The notes under the pieces were generated by a model. It ran no database searches, was not told the DNA's origin, and was given only the letters and a program-made list of their open reading frames with translations. Positions 7,157 to 14,106 of a stretch of 14,106 nt of DNA are shown piece after piece; positions within the stretch are counted from its first letter, which is position 1, and each line of letters starts with the position of its first letter. The translations under genes and the position numbers were made by a program. The stretch is from Perlabentimonas sp034006965 (GTDB taxonomy: Bacteria; Bacteroidota; Bacteroidia; Bacteroidales; Tenuifilaceae). The stretch is taken from NCBI GenBank assembly GCA_034006965.1, contig JAVERU010000081.1, forward strand, positions 1 through 14,106, written 5' to 3'.

Positions 7157-7861
7157 ATGAGATTACTGCTCATTAGCAATTCTACCAATGCTGGCGAAGC
7201 CTATCTCCAGCACCCAATGGGTGAAATTTCATCATTCCTTGGCGGCATAAAAAAGGTTCTGTTCCTTCCCTATGCAGCCGTTACCTTTAGCTTTAACGAT
7301 TACCAAAAAATGGTACAAGAGAAATTTGATGAGCTAGGTATTGAGGTGGATTCTCTGCACCATCATCGGAACGCCAAGGAGGCAGTTCGAAATGCAGAAG
7401 CCTTTGTTGTTGGTGGGGGTAATACCTTTAGGCTTCTTAAAATAATACAGCAGCTTGACATTATCGAAACGCTGAGGTATAGAGTGCTCGACGGAATCCC
7501 TTACGTTGGTTGGAGCGCTGGCTCAAACGTAGCCTGCCCAACAATTTGTACAACCAACGATATGCCCATTGTTGAACCCGACAACTTTAGCGCTTTTAAC
7601 CTGGTACGCTTCCAAATAAACCCTCACTACCTTGATGCTAATCCCGATGGGCACGCTGGGGAAACCCGAGAAGAACGCATTGTAGAGTTTATCACCATGG
7701 ATCCATTTTCATATGTTGTTGGACTTAGGGAAGGAAGCATGCTAAGGGTTGAGGATGGTAATATTAGCTTGGTGGGTACAAAGCCCGCAAGAATATTCAA
7801 ACATGGAGAAAACCCCAAAGAATTTAATCCCGGCGACGATTTAGACTTTCTGTTTGAATAG
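7157..7861 (+). CDS. pepE: Peptidase E (alpha-aspartyl dipeptidase)
   Basis: A 234-residue cytoplasmic serine peptidase of family S51, which hydrolyses dipeptides with an N-terminal aspartate. The start is the ATG at 7157 (MRLLLISNST). The frame is open upstream as far as a TTG at 7106, but the extra 17 residues are polar and do not belong to the family, and this start gives family-standard length. The nucleophile Ser120 lies in GWSAGSN, Asp135 in TTNDMPIVEP and His157 in INPHY. These numbers coincide with the triad positions known for the Salmonella and E. coli enzymes. GGGNTF (86-91) and GHAGETREERI, both typical of the family, are also present. It is followed by a good terminator, so it appears to be a single-gene unit. 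The role is peptide turnover. Confidence 0.95.
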   Translation: MRLLLISNSTNAGEAYLQHPMGEISSFLGGIKKVLFLPYAAVTFSFNDYQKMVQEKFDELGIEVDSLHHHRNAKEAVRNAEAFVVGGGNTFRLLKIIQQLDIIETLRYRVLDGIPYVGWSAGSNVACPTICTTNDMPIVEPDNFSAFNLVRFQINPHYLDANPDGHAGETREERIVEFITMDPFSYVVGLREGSMLRVEDGNISLVGTKPARIFKHGENPKEFNPGDDLDFLFE

Positions 7862-7887
7862 ATCTAGCTATCCCTAATGAGTTTTTT

Positions 7888-7911
7888 AGCCACGTTTACA
7901 CGTGGCTTTTT
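7888..7911 (+). terminator. Rho-independent terminator after pepE
   Basis: AGCCACGT (7888-7895), loop TTAC and ACGTGGCT (7900-7907) form a perfect 8-bp stem running into a T-run (7907-7911). A second T-run lies directly before the left arm on the plus strand, but the minus strand does not gain a U-tail there beyond A/T-rich sequence. It lies 26 bp after the pepE stop. Confidence 0.88.
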
Positions 7912-7937
7912 GGTATTCATAAAATCCTAATTTTTCG

Positions 7938-7945
7938 TACATTTG
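7938..7945 (+). promoter_or_regulatory. Probable -7 promoter box for the SUI1-like gene and downstream run
   Basis: TACATTTG matches the Bacteroidota -7 consensus TAnnTTTG and lies 26 bp before the ATG at 7972. The nearest TTTG upstream (7909-7912) is 25 bp away, longer than usual, so the -33 element is doubtful. It is downstream of a terminator and upstream of a tightly packed plus-strand gene run, the expected place for a promoter. Confidence 0.5.
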
Positions 7946-7971
7946 CCCTCTTAACCCATTTCGAAAAATTT

Positions 7972-8313
7972 ATGGACGATTGGAAAGACAAGCTTAAGTT
8001 TGCGTACTCAACCAACCCCGACTATAAACCCGAGGAACAGGAAGAACAGGTAGAGGCGCTTGATCCTAGCAAGCAATCGCTTAGGGTGTGGATCGAGAAG
8101 AAACATCGTGGAGGGAAAGTAGTTTCAATTGTTTCGGGTTTCGTTGGCTCCAACGCTGACCTTAAAGAACTGGCAAAAATTTTGAAAACCCGGTGTGGTG
8201 TAGGTGGAAGCGTAAAGGATGGTGAGATTATGATCCAAGGTGATTTTCGCGAGCGAATTATATCGATACTGCTTGATGCTGGTTATAAGAACGTTAAGAA
8301 AGCAGGGGGATAG
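7972..8313 (+). CDS. SUI1/eIF1-like translation initiation protein (YciH type)
   Basis: A 113-residue soluble protein with one SUI1 domain (about residues 36-105), the fold of eukaryotic eIF1 and bacterial YciH. The domain's basic loop is visible as KKHRGGKVVS (43-52) and the conserved second half as CGVGGSVKDGEIMIQGDF (75-92). The first 35 residues are acidic and variable, as usual in bacterial members. eIF1 monitors start-codon selection; bacterial YciH has been linked to discrimination against non-canonical initiation, but its role in Bacteroidota is not established. A -7 box lies upstream and the next gene starts 50 bp downstream without an obvious terminator. Confidence 0.92.
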   Translation: MDDWKDKLKFAYSTNPDYKPEEQEEQVEALDPSKQSLRVWIEKKHRGGKVVSIVSGFVGSNADLKELAKILKTRCGVGGSVKDGEIMIQGDFRERIISILLDAGYKNVKKAGG

Positions 8314-8363
8314 ACCGGGCTAGTTCACTTCTATACCAAATTAACCATTGTATATACTTACTT

Positions 8364-9635
8364 ATGATCAAACAACATTTCTTCCTTTTACTCCTTCTGC
8401 TTCACACTGCTTTGTATGCATCTGCAGGCGATACGCTTAGGGTTATGCAGTACAACCTTCTTTACTACGATATGAATACATCATGGTGCACCAGCGTGAA
8501 CAACAACGTAAACCAGAAAGATGCTTACTTGCGAACCATAACATCATACTACAAGCCCGATATATTTACGGTAAACGAGATGAACGGAAGCGTTAGCAGC
8601 GTAAACAGAATTATCGACAATGTATTTAATGTCGACGGATCAACCAACTACCAACGGGCCAACTACACAGGCAGCTATCTGGTAAACATGCTTTACTACA
8701 ATACCAACAAGCTGGCATTAAAGTCGCAAACCCACGTTTTAACATCACCCAGACTCACCGATGTGTACCGATTGTATTATAAATCGGACGATTTAATACA
8801 TGGCGACACCATTTTTATCACCTGCATAGTAACGCATCTGAAGGCCGGGAATACATCGAGCGATGCAGACACTCGCGCCCAATCGGCCTTACAAATAATG
8901 AACCATATCGATAGGTATAATATTGATGACAACATTCTGTTTATGGGCGATTTAAACGTGTACACCTCAAGTGAAGATGCATTTCAAACATTTATATCAC
9001 CTACATCCTCAGGATTTCAGCTGTACGACCCTGCAGATGCAATTGGCAGCTGGAACAACAACTCATACTATGCTAAGCACCACACGCAGTCTACACACAC
9101 CTCGGGCGATTGCCATTCGGGGGGCGGAATGGACGACAGGTTTGATTTTATTCTAGCATCGGAGTCGATTATTGAGGGTAACACCGGATTAAGGTATGTT
9201 GAAGACACATACTGGGCGTTTGGGCAGGATGGTAAACGCTTTAATCAATCGCTTATAAGCCCAACCAACACCTCACTTCCGAGCCATGTGATAAATGCCC
9301 TTTACAGCATGTCCGATCACTTACCGGTTACGCTCAAGCTATACGTTGATGCAAATCCATTGTTGAGTTCAGGGATTAACGTGAGTCCTTGGGGTGGTAT
9401 TAGGGTTCAAAACCCATTTGGCACCAACCTCTCTCTCTGGAGCGAATACGATCGAGCAGAAGAAATAGAATTACTGCTGTTTAACCAGTTAGGCAGTATT
9501 GTATTAAGAAAAACATTAACAATATACCCCAGCGAGAAGCTCAGTATAAGCACCGCGGGACTTCCTTCAGGAATTTATTTCTTATCCACCAAAAGCAGCA
9601 GTTTTACACACCTCTCAAAAATCATTAAACAATGA
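8364..9635 (+). CDS. Secreted endonuclease/exonuclease/phosphatase-fold enzyme with T9SS sorting domain
   Basis: A 423-residue exported protein with a signal peptide at residues 1-21. Residues 24-328 form an endonuclease/exonuclease/phosphatase (DNase I-like) domain: QYNLLYY (Asn31), NEMNG with metal-binding Glu72, THLKAG with His158, GDLNVY (Asp196, Asn198), DDRFDFIL (Asp261) and SDHLP (Asp318, His319). All expected metal and catalytic residues are present, so it is probably an active phosphodiesterase or nuclease. Residues about 340-423 resemble a type A T9SS C-terminal sorting domain (IELLLFNQLGSIV, then LPSGIYFL and a KIIKQ end), implying delivery to the cell surface or medium. The next gene starts 7 bp after the stop. 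DNA is a likely substrate, but other phosphoesters are possible for this fold. Confidence 0.88.
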   Translation: MIKQHFFLLLLLLHTALYASAGDTLRVMQYNLLYYDMNTSWCTSVNNNVNQKDAYLRTITSYYKPDIFTVNEMNGSVSSVNRIIDNVFNVDGSTNYQRANYTGSYLVNMLYYNTNKLALKSQTHVLTSPRLTDVYRLYYKSDDLIHGDTIFITCIVTHLKAGNTSSDADTRAQSALQIMNHIDRYNIDDNILFMGDLNVYTSSEDAFQTFISPTSSGFQLYDPADAIGSWNNNSYYAKHHTQSTHTSGDCHSGGGMDDRFDFILASESIIEGNTGLRYVEDTYWAFGQDGKRFNQSLISPTNTSLPSHVINALYSMSDHLPVTLKLYVDANPLLSSGINVSPWGGIRVQNPFGTNLSLWSEYDRAEEIELLLFNQLGSIVLRKTLTIYPSEKLSISTAGLPSGIYFLSTKSSSFTHLSKIIKQ

Positions 9636-9642
9636 TTGGCCA

Positions 9643-12525
9643 ATGCGTAATGCTCTACTAATCTTCGTCATTGTCTTTACTTCTGGTCAGGTTTCGGGTC
9701 AGTACTATAATAGTGGCCAGGAACCGTTCAAACTTAAGTGGCAACAGATTCAGAGCGATAATTACCATATCGTTTTTCATGAAGGAACCGATTCCCTTGC
9801 ATTCATTTTTAACAAGTACCTCGACTACTCGTTACAAAAGGTTTCTGCCACGCTTAACCATACACCTCGAAAATTTCCGGTTGTTATCCATGGCAATAGC
9901 GTTATGTCCAACGGATTTGTTTCGTGGGCCCCAAAACGAATGGAGATTATTACCACAAGTTCGTTAGATGCATCATCGGAGCTCTGGCTCAACCACCTTG
10001 CGCTGCATGAAACCCGACACATTGTGCAGCTCGATAAAATGTATGGTAGTACTTGGCGATTTGGTAATATAACCCTCGGACAGCAAGCCATAGGGTTTAA
10101 ACTCTTACTAACCCCACTCTGGTTTTTAGAGGGTGATGCGGTTTTTGTTGAAACAGCTTACTCAAAGGCAGGGCGCGGAAGGCAGGCTTCTTTCTACAGG
10201 CACTACCTGGCTCACTTTGCAGAAAATAATGGGTCGAAATTTAGCTATGACAAATGGTTGCTGGGCTCGTATAAAGACTTTATTCCAAACCACTACAGCT
10301 TGGGCTATCAGCTGGTTGGCTACACTAACTACAGGTATGGTTCGGAGGTATGGAGCGATGCGTTAACTTCGGTTTCTAAAAAGCTATTCTTCACTTTTCC
10401 CTTTCACCGTTCTTTTAAAAAGAGCACAAACCAAACCATAAAAAGAGCTTTTGATGGGGTTGTATCATACCACGATTCGCTATGGGAAAGATTTAAACCT
10501 ATAGATGAATCAACCAATTTTAAGTGGTTATTAAACAAAGACAGTAAGAATACCAATTACGTAGAATACACGTACCCCCATCTGCTTAACGATAGTACAT
10601 TGATTTCGCTTGTTAAATCAATGTCGCATAGGCCAAAATTAGTTGCCATTGATTTGAACAGCGGCTCACAAAAAGAATTACATACCCCAGGAATTACAAC
10701 AAGCCGTGTTTCATATTCAAACAACACGGCATTGTGGAGCCAGTATAGCGCTCATCCACGTTGGGATTACGTTAATTACTCGGAGATATGGATGTATGAT
10801 ATTGTGCGGCAAAAGGCAAGCAGGATTACTCATAAAACTCGTTTTTTTAATCCAGTTGCTTTTACCAATGGTACTATTGCAGCCATAGAGAAATGGGTGG
10901 ATGGTGAAAGCTATATTGCCATTCTTGATGTAAAGGGTAATGTCGTACACAGGATTCGCTTGCAACCCACATTAGAGCTTAAGGAAATATGTAAAGGCGA
11001 TGATTCTGAGATTTTTGCCCGTTGTGCATCTCCAAACGGAATGGTTGTAATCAGGTATAACGATATTGAAAGTTATCCCGACACGTTAATTGGTCCTATA
11101 CACAACGATATTTCCAACCTAGCATATAACAACGGTACGTTATACTTTACCAAAACCCATAATTATAGAGAAAACATATTTGCAATTAACATATTATCTA
11201 ACAGTAAATATAAAATAGCCGAATCAACCTTTGGTTTAAGTGATATAAGCTACAACAATATGCTTGTAGCCTCAAAGTTCACCGCAAATGGCTCATATCC
11301 TGTAGCTGTAAAACCCGACTCAACGCAAATATATCATTGGGGCGATGAGGAAGAGCCGTTCTTTCCTACAGCCGAAATGTCGGCCGAAAGGCATATAGAG
11401 GTAGGTAGTATTAACCATCGGCTAGAATCATACAAATATGTAAGGGCAAAAAACCTATTCAACTTTCATAGCTGGGCCCCCATCTATTTTAACCCCATGG
11501 ATCTAACTGATGGAAACGCTACATTCTACCCCGGTATAACGCTCATTTCGCAGAATTTAACGAGTAGCTTAACATCGAGCCTAGGGTACTCATACAATAA
11601 AACTCATGGGGCGCACGCACACATTGAATACACGGGCTGGTATCCCAAGTTTATGGCTAGCTTCAACTACGGGAACGAGTTTGCAATGGTACAACACGGC
11701 CCCTTGGCTCCAAACTTTTTAGCCTATTCCGGTAATCCTAGCATGACGGCCCGTATACGGGTTCGGTTACCCCACACGTTTACCTCGGGGCGTATAGTTA
11801 CCTCAGCTAATCTTGGGGTTTCGTTTATCTATACAAACAATTGGACGTGGGACTACCGTAACGAGGTTTACCAAAAATGGTCAAATGCTGCCGAGCCATA
11901 CCTGTCGTTCTACTCCATCACACGAATGGCTCATAGGGATATTCGGCCCAGGTACGGTGTACAATTCTATGCAGCCACCCTTAACTCGCCAACCAGCAGG
12001 GTGATGGGTAGTGCCTCTTACGTTAAGGCTTGGCTTTACCTTCCTGGAATTACTACAAACCACAGCCTGCTACTAACGGGGCAAGGAGAAAAACAAGATC
12101 CGAAGCAATACCTTAGATCCCTTCGATACACCCCAGCCAGAGGATACGAACGCTCCTTATCAGAATCTGTGATCACCGCCAGTATCGATTACACTTTTCC
12201 CGCTGCATATCCCGACATAGCCATTGGCCCTGTTTTGTATTTAAAGCGGTTGGTAGGTAATATATTCTTTGATAATGCCATCGAAAACAGGTATATGCAG
12301 ACCGATCAGGGCCTCACTCCCCAAAAAGAAAAAATACATTCATTGGGCATTGATCTTACTGCCGATTTTCATATATTTCGCACTACCTACCCTTTGAACA
12401 TAGGATACAGGGGCGGATACAGGGTAAATGAAGGTGATTTTTTTCACGGTATAATTTTCTCAATGTCGTTAGAGTCATTAATGGGATATCTACCTAATTT
12501 ACACAATGCAACCATAAACTTCTGA
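9643..12525 (+). CDS. Putative surface metallopeptidase: HExxH domain, propeller-like middle and outer-membrane barrel
   Basis: A 960-residue exported protein (signal peptide about residues 1-19, ending SG/Q). The N-terminal part carries HETRH (122-126), a zinc-binding HExxH motif. WFLEGDA follows with Glu163, 37 residues on, in the position of the third zinc ligand of gluzincin (peptidase MA-like) enzymes. Residues about 290-590 contain repeated beta segments of roughly 40-50 residues, like the TolB/PD40 propeller. From about 610 to the end, aromatic-rich alternating strands suggest a C-terminal outer-membrane barrel, and the protein ends in Phe960. Similar long proteins exist in Bacteroidota but I know of no assigned function. 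The gene begins 7 bp after the secreted nuclease gene, and the folate ligase gene follows after 38 bp. Proteolytic activity is inferred from the motif only. Confidence 0.8.
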   Translation: MRNALLIFVIVFTSGQVSGQYYNSGQEPFKLKWQQIQSDNYHIVFHEGTDSLAFIFNKYLDYSLQKVSATLNHTPRKFPVVIHGNSVMSNGFVSWAPKRMEIITTSSLDASSELWLNHLALHETRHIVQLDKMYGSTWRFGNITLGQQAIGFKLLLTPLWFLEGDAVFVETAYSKAGRGRQASFYRHYLAHFAENNGSKFSYDKWLLGSYKDFIPNHYSLGYQLVGYTNYRYGSEVWSDALTSVSKKLFFTFPFHRSFKKSTNQTIKRAFDGVVSYHDSLWERFKPIDESTNFKWLLNKDSKNTNYVEYTYPHLLNDSTLISLVKSMSHRPKLVAIDLNSGSQKELHTPGITTSRVSYSNNTALWSQYSAHPRWDYVNYSEIWMYDIVRQKASRITHKTRFFNPVAFTNGTIAAIEKWVDGESYIAILDVKGNVVHRIRLQPTLELKEICKGDDSEIFARCASPNGMVVIRYNDIESYPDTLIGPIHNDISNLAYNNGTLYFTKTHNYRENIFAINILSNSKYKIAESTFGLSDISYNNMLVASKFTANGSYPVAVKPDSTQIYHWGDEEEPFFPTAEMSAERHIEVGSINHRLESYKYVRAKNLFNFHSWAPIYFNPMDLTDGNATFYPGITLISQNLTSSLTSSLGYSYNKTHGAHAHIEYTGWYPKFMASFNYGNEFAMVQHGPLAPNFLAYSGNPSMTARIRVRLPHTFTSGRIVTSANLGVSFIYTNNWTWDYRNEVYQKWSNAAEPYLSFYSITRMAHRDIRPRYGVQFYAATLNSPTSRVMGSASYVKAWLYLPGITTNHSLLLTGQGEKQDPKQYLRSLRYTPARGYERSLSESVITASIDYTFPAAYPDIAIGPVLYLKRLVGNIFFDNAIENRYMQTDQGLTPQKEKIHSLGIDLTADFHIFRTTYPLNIGYRGGYRVNEGDFFHGIIFSMSLESLMGYLPNLHNATINF

Positions 12526-12563
12526 TTAAAGTAAAAATTATTAAAACACATACTATCAATACT

Positions 12564-13121
12564 ATGTCGAACAATACTTACATAGCTGAACTAAAAAGAA
12601 ATCTCCGAAGAGAGATTAAGCAGAGGAAAAAGGAGGCTAACGGGTCGGCAATGATGAGGGAGTCGGCACAAATATTCGAAGAGGTTGAAAAATTGGAAAC
12701 CTTCAAAAAAGCCAAGGTTGTGCTTGCGTACTGGTCGATGCCCGATGAGGTTTTTACCCACGACCTTGTTATGAAATGGTACAAGCATAAACAGATATTT
12801 TTACCCCTCGTGGTAGGCGACATGCTTGAACTGCGCGAATTTAGCGGTATGGATTGTATGAGGGTAGGCTCCTCATTTGGTATTATGGAACCCCATGAGG
12901 GTAAAATTTACAACAACCAGGCAATTGACTTTGCCATAATACCTGGCGTAGCTTTCGATATCCACGGGAATAGGATGGGGCGAGGAAAGGGTTACTACGA
13001 CAAGCTTCTAACGGGCCAAAACATATATAAGGTTGGTGTTGCCTTTAGCTTCCAGATGGTAGATGTTGTACCAACAAATGATTTTGACATTCCAATGGAT
13101 CGAGTTATTTACCCAAAATAG
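12564..13121 (+). CDS. 5-formyltetrahydrofolate cyclo-ligase
   Basis: A 185-residue cytoplasmic enzyme (EC 6.3.3.2) that converts 5-formyltetrahydrofolate to 5,10-methenyltetrahydrofolate using ATP, returning folate to one-carbon metabolism. The N-terminus is a basic helix (KRNLRREIKQRKK). Family motifs follow: YWSMPDEV (56-63), GIMEPHEG (106-113), IIPGVAFD (125-132) and the substrate/ATP-binding MGRGKGYYDKLL (138-149), the most diagnostic segment. Length is normal for the family. It lies between two genes for exported proteins, with a 38-bp gap upstream and only 6 bp to the endonuclease I start, so it is probably co-transcribed with them although its function is unrelated. Confidence 0.95.
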   Translation: MSNNTYIAELKRNLRREIKQRKKEANGSAMMRESAQIFEEVEKLETFKKAKVVLAYWSMPDEVFTHDLVMKWYKHKQIFLPLVVGDMLELREFSGMDCMRVGSSFGIMEPHEGKIYNNQAIDFAIIPGVAFDIHGNRMGRGKGYYDKLLTGQNIYKVGVAFSFQMVDVVPTNDFDIPMDRVIYPK

Positions 13122-13127
13122 AATTTT

Positions 13128-14106
13128 ATGAGAAAATTATTTCTGGTTACCCTAATTTACTTTTTTGCTTCAGTAGCATTTGCTCAGGCACCCGACGATT
13201 ATTACTCATCGGCTCAGAATAAACAAGGGAAACAGCTTATGGAGGCCCTTCACAACATTATTAATAATCACACAGTGCTTAGCTACACCCCTGGGCTTTG
13301 GAATGCGTTTTACGAAACCGATATGAGAACAGATGGAAAGGTGTGGGATATGTACTCTTCGTGTTCCTATACATTTGGTGACGATCAGGATAGCGGCTCT
13401 GGGGGAACCGTGGAGTGTGATGTTTACAATAGAGAGCACTCATTTCCTCGCAGCTGGTTTGGAGGAGCCATTGATCCTATGAATACTGATCTTTTCCATA
13501 TTTACCCAACGGATAAAAAGGTGAACGCAGTGAGAAGCGATTACCCATTTGGGGAGGTTGGTACAGCAAGCTACACCTCATCAAACGGAAGCAAATTGGG
13601 AAGCTCATCGTTTGCTGGTTACAGCGGCACTGTTTTCGAACCCATCGATGAGTACAAAGGCGATTTTGCCCGCACGTACTTTTATATGGCCACTCGGTAC
13701 TTCGACCAAATGCACACATGGTCGAATGAGGTTACCAATGGAACTCAACACCCTGCTTTTGAGGAGTGGGTTGTTGATCTTTTGCTAGAGTGGCACCAAA
13801 ACGATCCCGTAAGCGAAAAGGAGATTGACCGGAACAATGTGATTTTCGAAAAATATCAACACAACCGAAATCCATTCATCGACCATCCGGAGTTTGCTGT
13901 GCGTATTTGGGGTGATGAAAGTACATCAAACCATATTGAAGGTGAAAATCCGTTTAGTGTATACCCAAACCCAGCTAATGATTTTATTAACTTAACGGGA
14001 TTGTATATGGGCGAGGGCGAGGTAATAATTTACTCTGCCATGGGAGCCGAAATTAAGCGATTTAACAAAGAGTTGCACACCCAATCGATACGTATACCCA
14101 CAAACG
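13128..14106 (+). CDS. Secreted endonuclease I family nuclease with T9SS-type C-terminus (3' end outside window)
   Basis: The first 326 residues of an exported nuclease; the frame runs uninterrupted from the ATG at 13128, 6 bp after the folate ligase stop, to the right edge, so the stop is outside. The signal peptide is residues 1-19 (SVAFA/QA). The endonuclease I (EndA/Vvn-like, His-metal finger) domain spans about 22-262: NREHSFPRSWF (101-111, His104 the expected general base), DLFHIYPTDKKVN (121-133, Asn133 a likely metal ligand) and ENI-type ending DRNNVIFEKYQHNRNPF. This family cleaves DNA, some members also RNA, non-specifically outside the cell. From about residue 274, FSVYPNPANDFI starts a typical T9SS type A sorting domain (the YPNP start), cut off here. 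It is the second nuclease-type exported enzyme in this gene run. Confidence 0.93.
   Translation, partial: MRKLFLVTLIYFFASVAFAQAPDDYYSSAQNKQGKQLMEALHNIINNHTVLSYTPGLWNAFYETDMRTDGKVWDMYSSCSYTFGDDQDSGSGGTVECDVYNREHSFPRSWFGGAIDPMNTDLFHIYPTDKKVNAVRSDYPFGEVGTASYTSSNGSKLGSSSFAGYSGTVFEPIDEYKGDFARTYFYMATRYFDQMHTWSNEVTNGTQHPAFEEWVVDLLLEWHQNDPVSEKEIDRNNVIFEKYQHNRNPFIDHPEFAVRIWGDESTSNHIEGENPFSVYPNPANDFINLTGLYMGEGEVIIYSAMGAEIKRFNKELHTQSIRIPTN

Noticed and set aside
9666..9671. CGTCAT near the start of the metallopeptidase-like gene as a possible third ECF -10 site.
   Set aside because: There is no TGTAAC at the required distance upstream, and it lies inside coding sequence.
1..14106. CRISPR arrays, tRNA or rRNA genes, prophage or transposase genes.
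   Set aside because: No regularly spaced direct repeats, cloverleaf-like sequences or recognisable mobile-element proteins were seen on either strand.

Overview
The window looks like a piece of a Bacteroidota chromosome, probably Bacteroidales-like; this is inferred from gene content and I cannot name a genus. The clues are two secreted enzymes with type IX secretion (T9SS) sorting-type C-termini, Bacteroidota-style promoters (TAnnTTTG), an ECF sigma factor with a long membrane-bound partner and an outer-membrane barrel, and outer-membrane proteins ending in Phe. There are no rRNA or tRNA genes, CRISPR arrays or recognisable insertion sequences. Eleven coding regions are supported; the first is cut by the left edge and the last by the right edge.

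Layout. 1-1008: 3' part of an ABC-F ATPase. 1009-1327: gene-free stretch containing several nested inverted repeats. 1328-2125 (minus): lipoprotein e(P4)-type acid phosphatase/5'-nucleotidase. 2254-4884: an ECF sigma module of sigma factor, transmembrane anti-sigma-like protein and outer-membrane beta-barrel, closed by a strong terminator. 5002-7011: TPR/transmembrane protein whose cytoplasmic C-terminus looks like a SpoIIE/PP2C-type phosphatase fold without its metal ligands. 7157-7861: peptidase E, then a terminator. 7972-14106: a plus-strand run of SUI1/eIF1-like protein, secreted endonuclease/exonuclease/phosphatase-fold enzyme, a 960-residue HExxH plus beta-barrel surface protein, 5-formyltetrahydrofolate cyclo-ligase and a secreted endonuclease I. 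Gaps in this run are short (50, 7, 38 and 6 bp), so it may be one transcription unit.

The most informative non-coding signal is a pair of matching bipartite sites, one upstream of the sigma gene (2254-2284) and one upstream of the barrel gene (3854-3884). Each is CTGTAAC, 15 bp, then CCGTCATAC. They have the form of an ECF promoter and suggest that this sigma factor activates both its own operon and the adjacent barrel gene.

The right-hand cluster encodes two unrelated secreted nuclease-type enzymes around a putative surface metallopeptidase. With the e(P4) phosphatase upstream on the other strand, this is consistent with scavenging of extracellular nucleic acid: nucleases release nucleotides and the phosphatase makes nucleosides that can be imported. 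That functional link is inference from gene content only.
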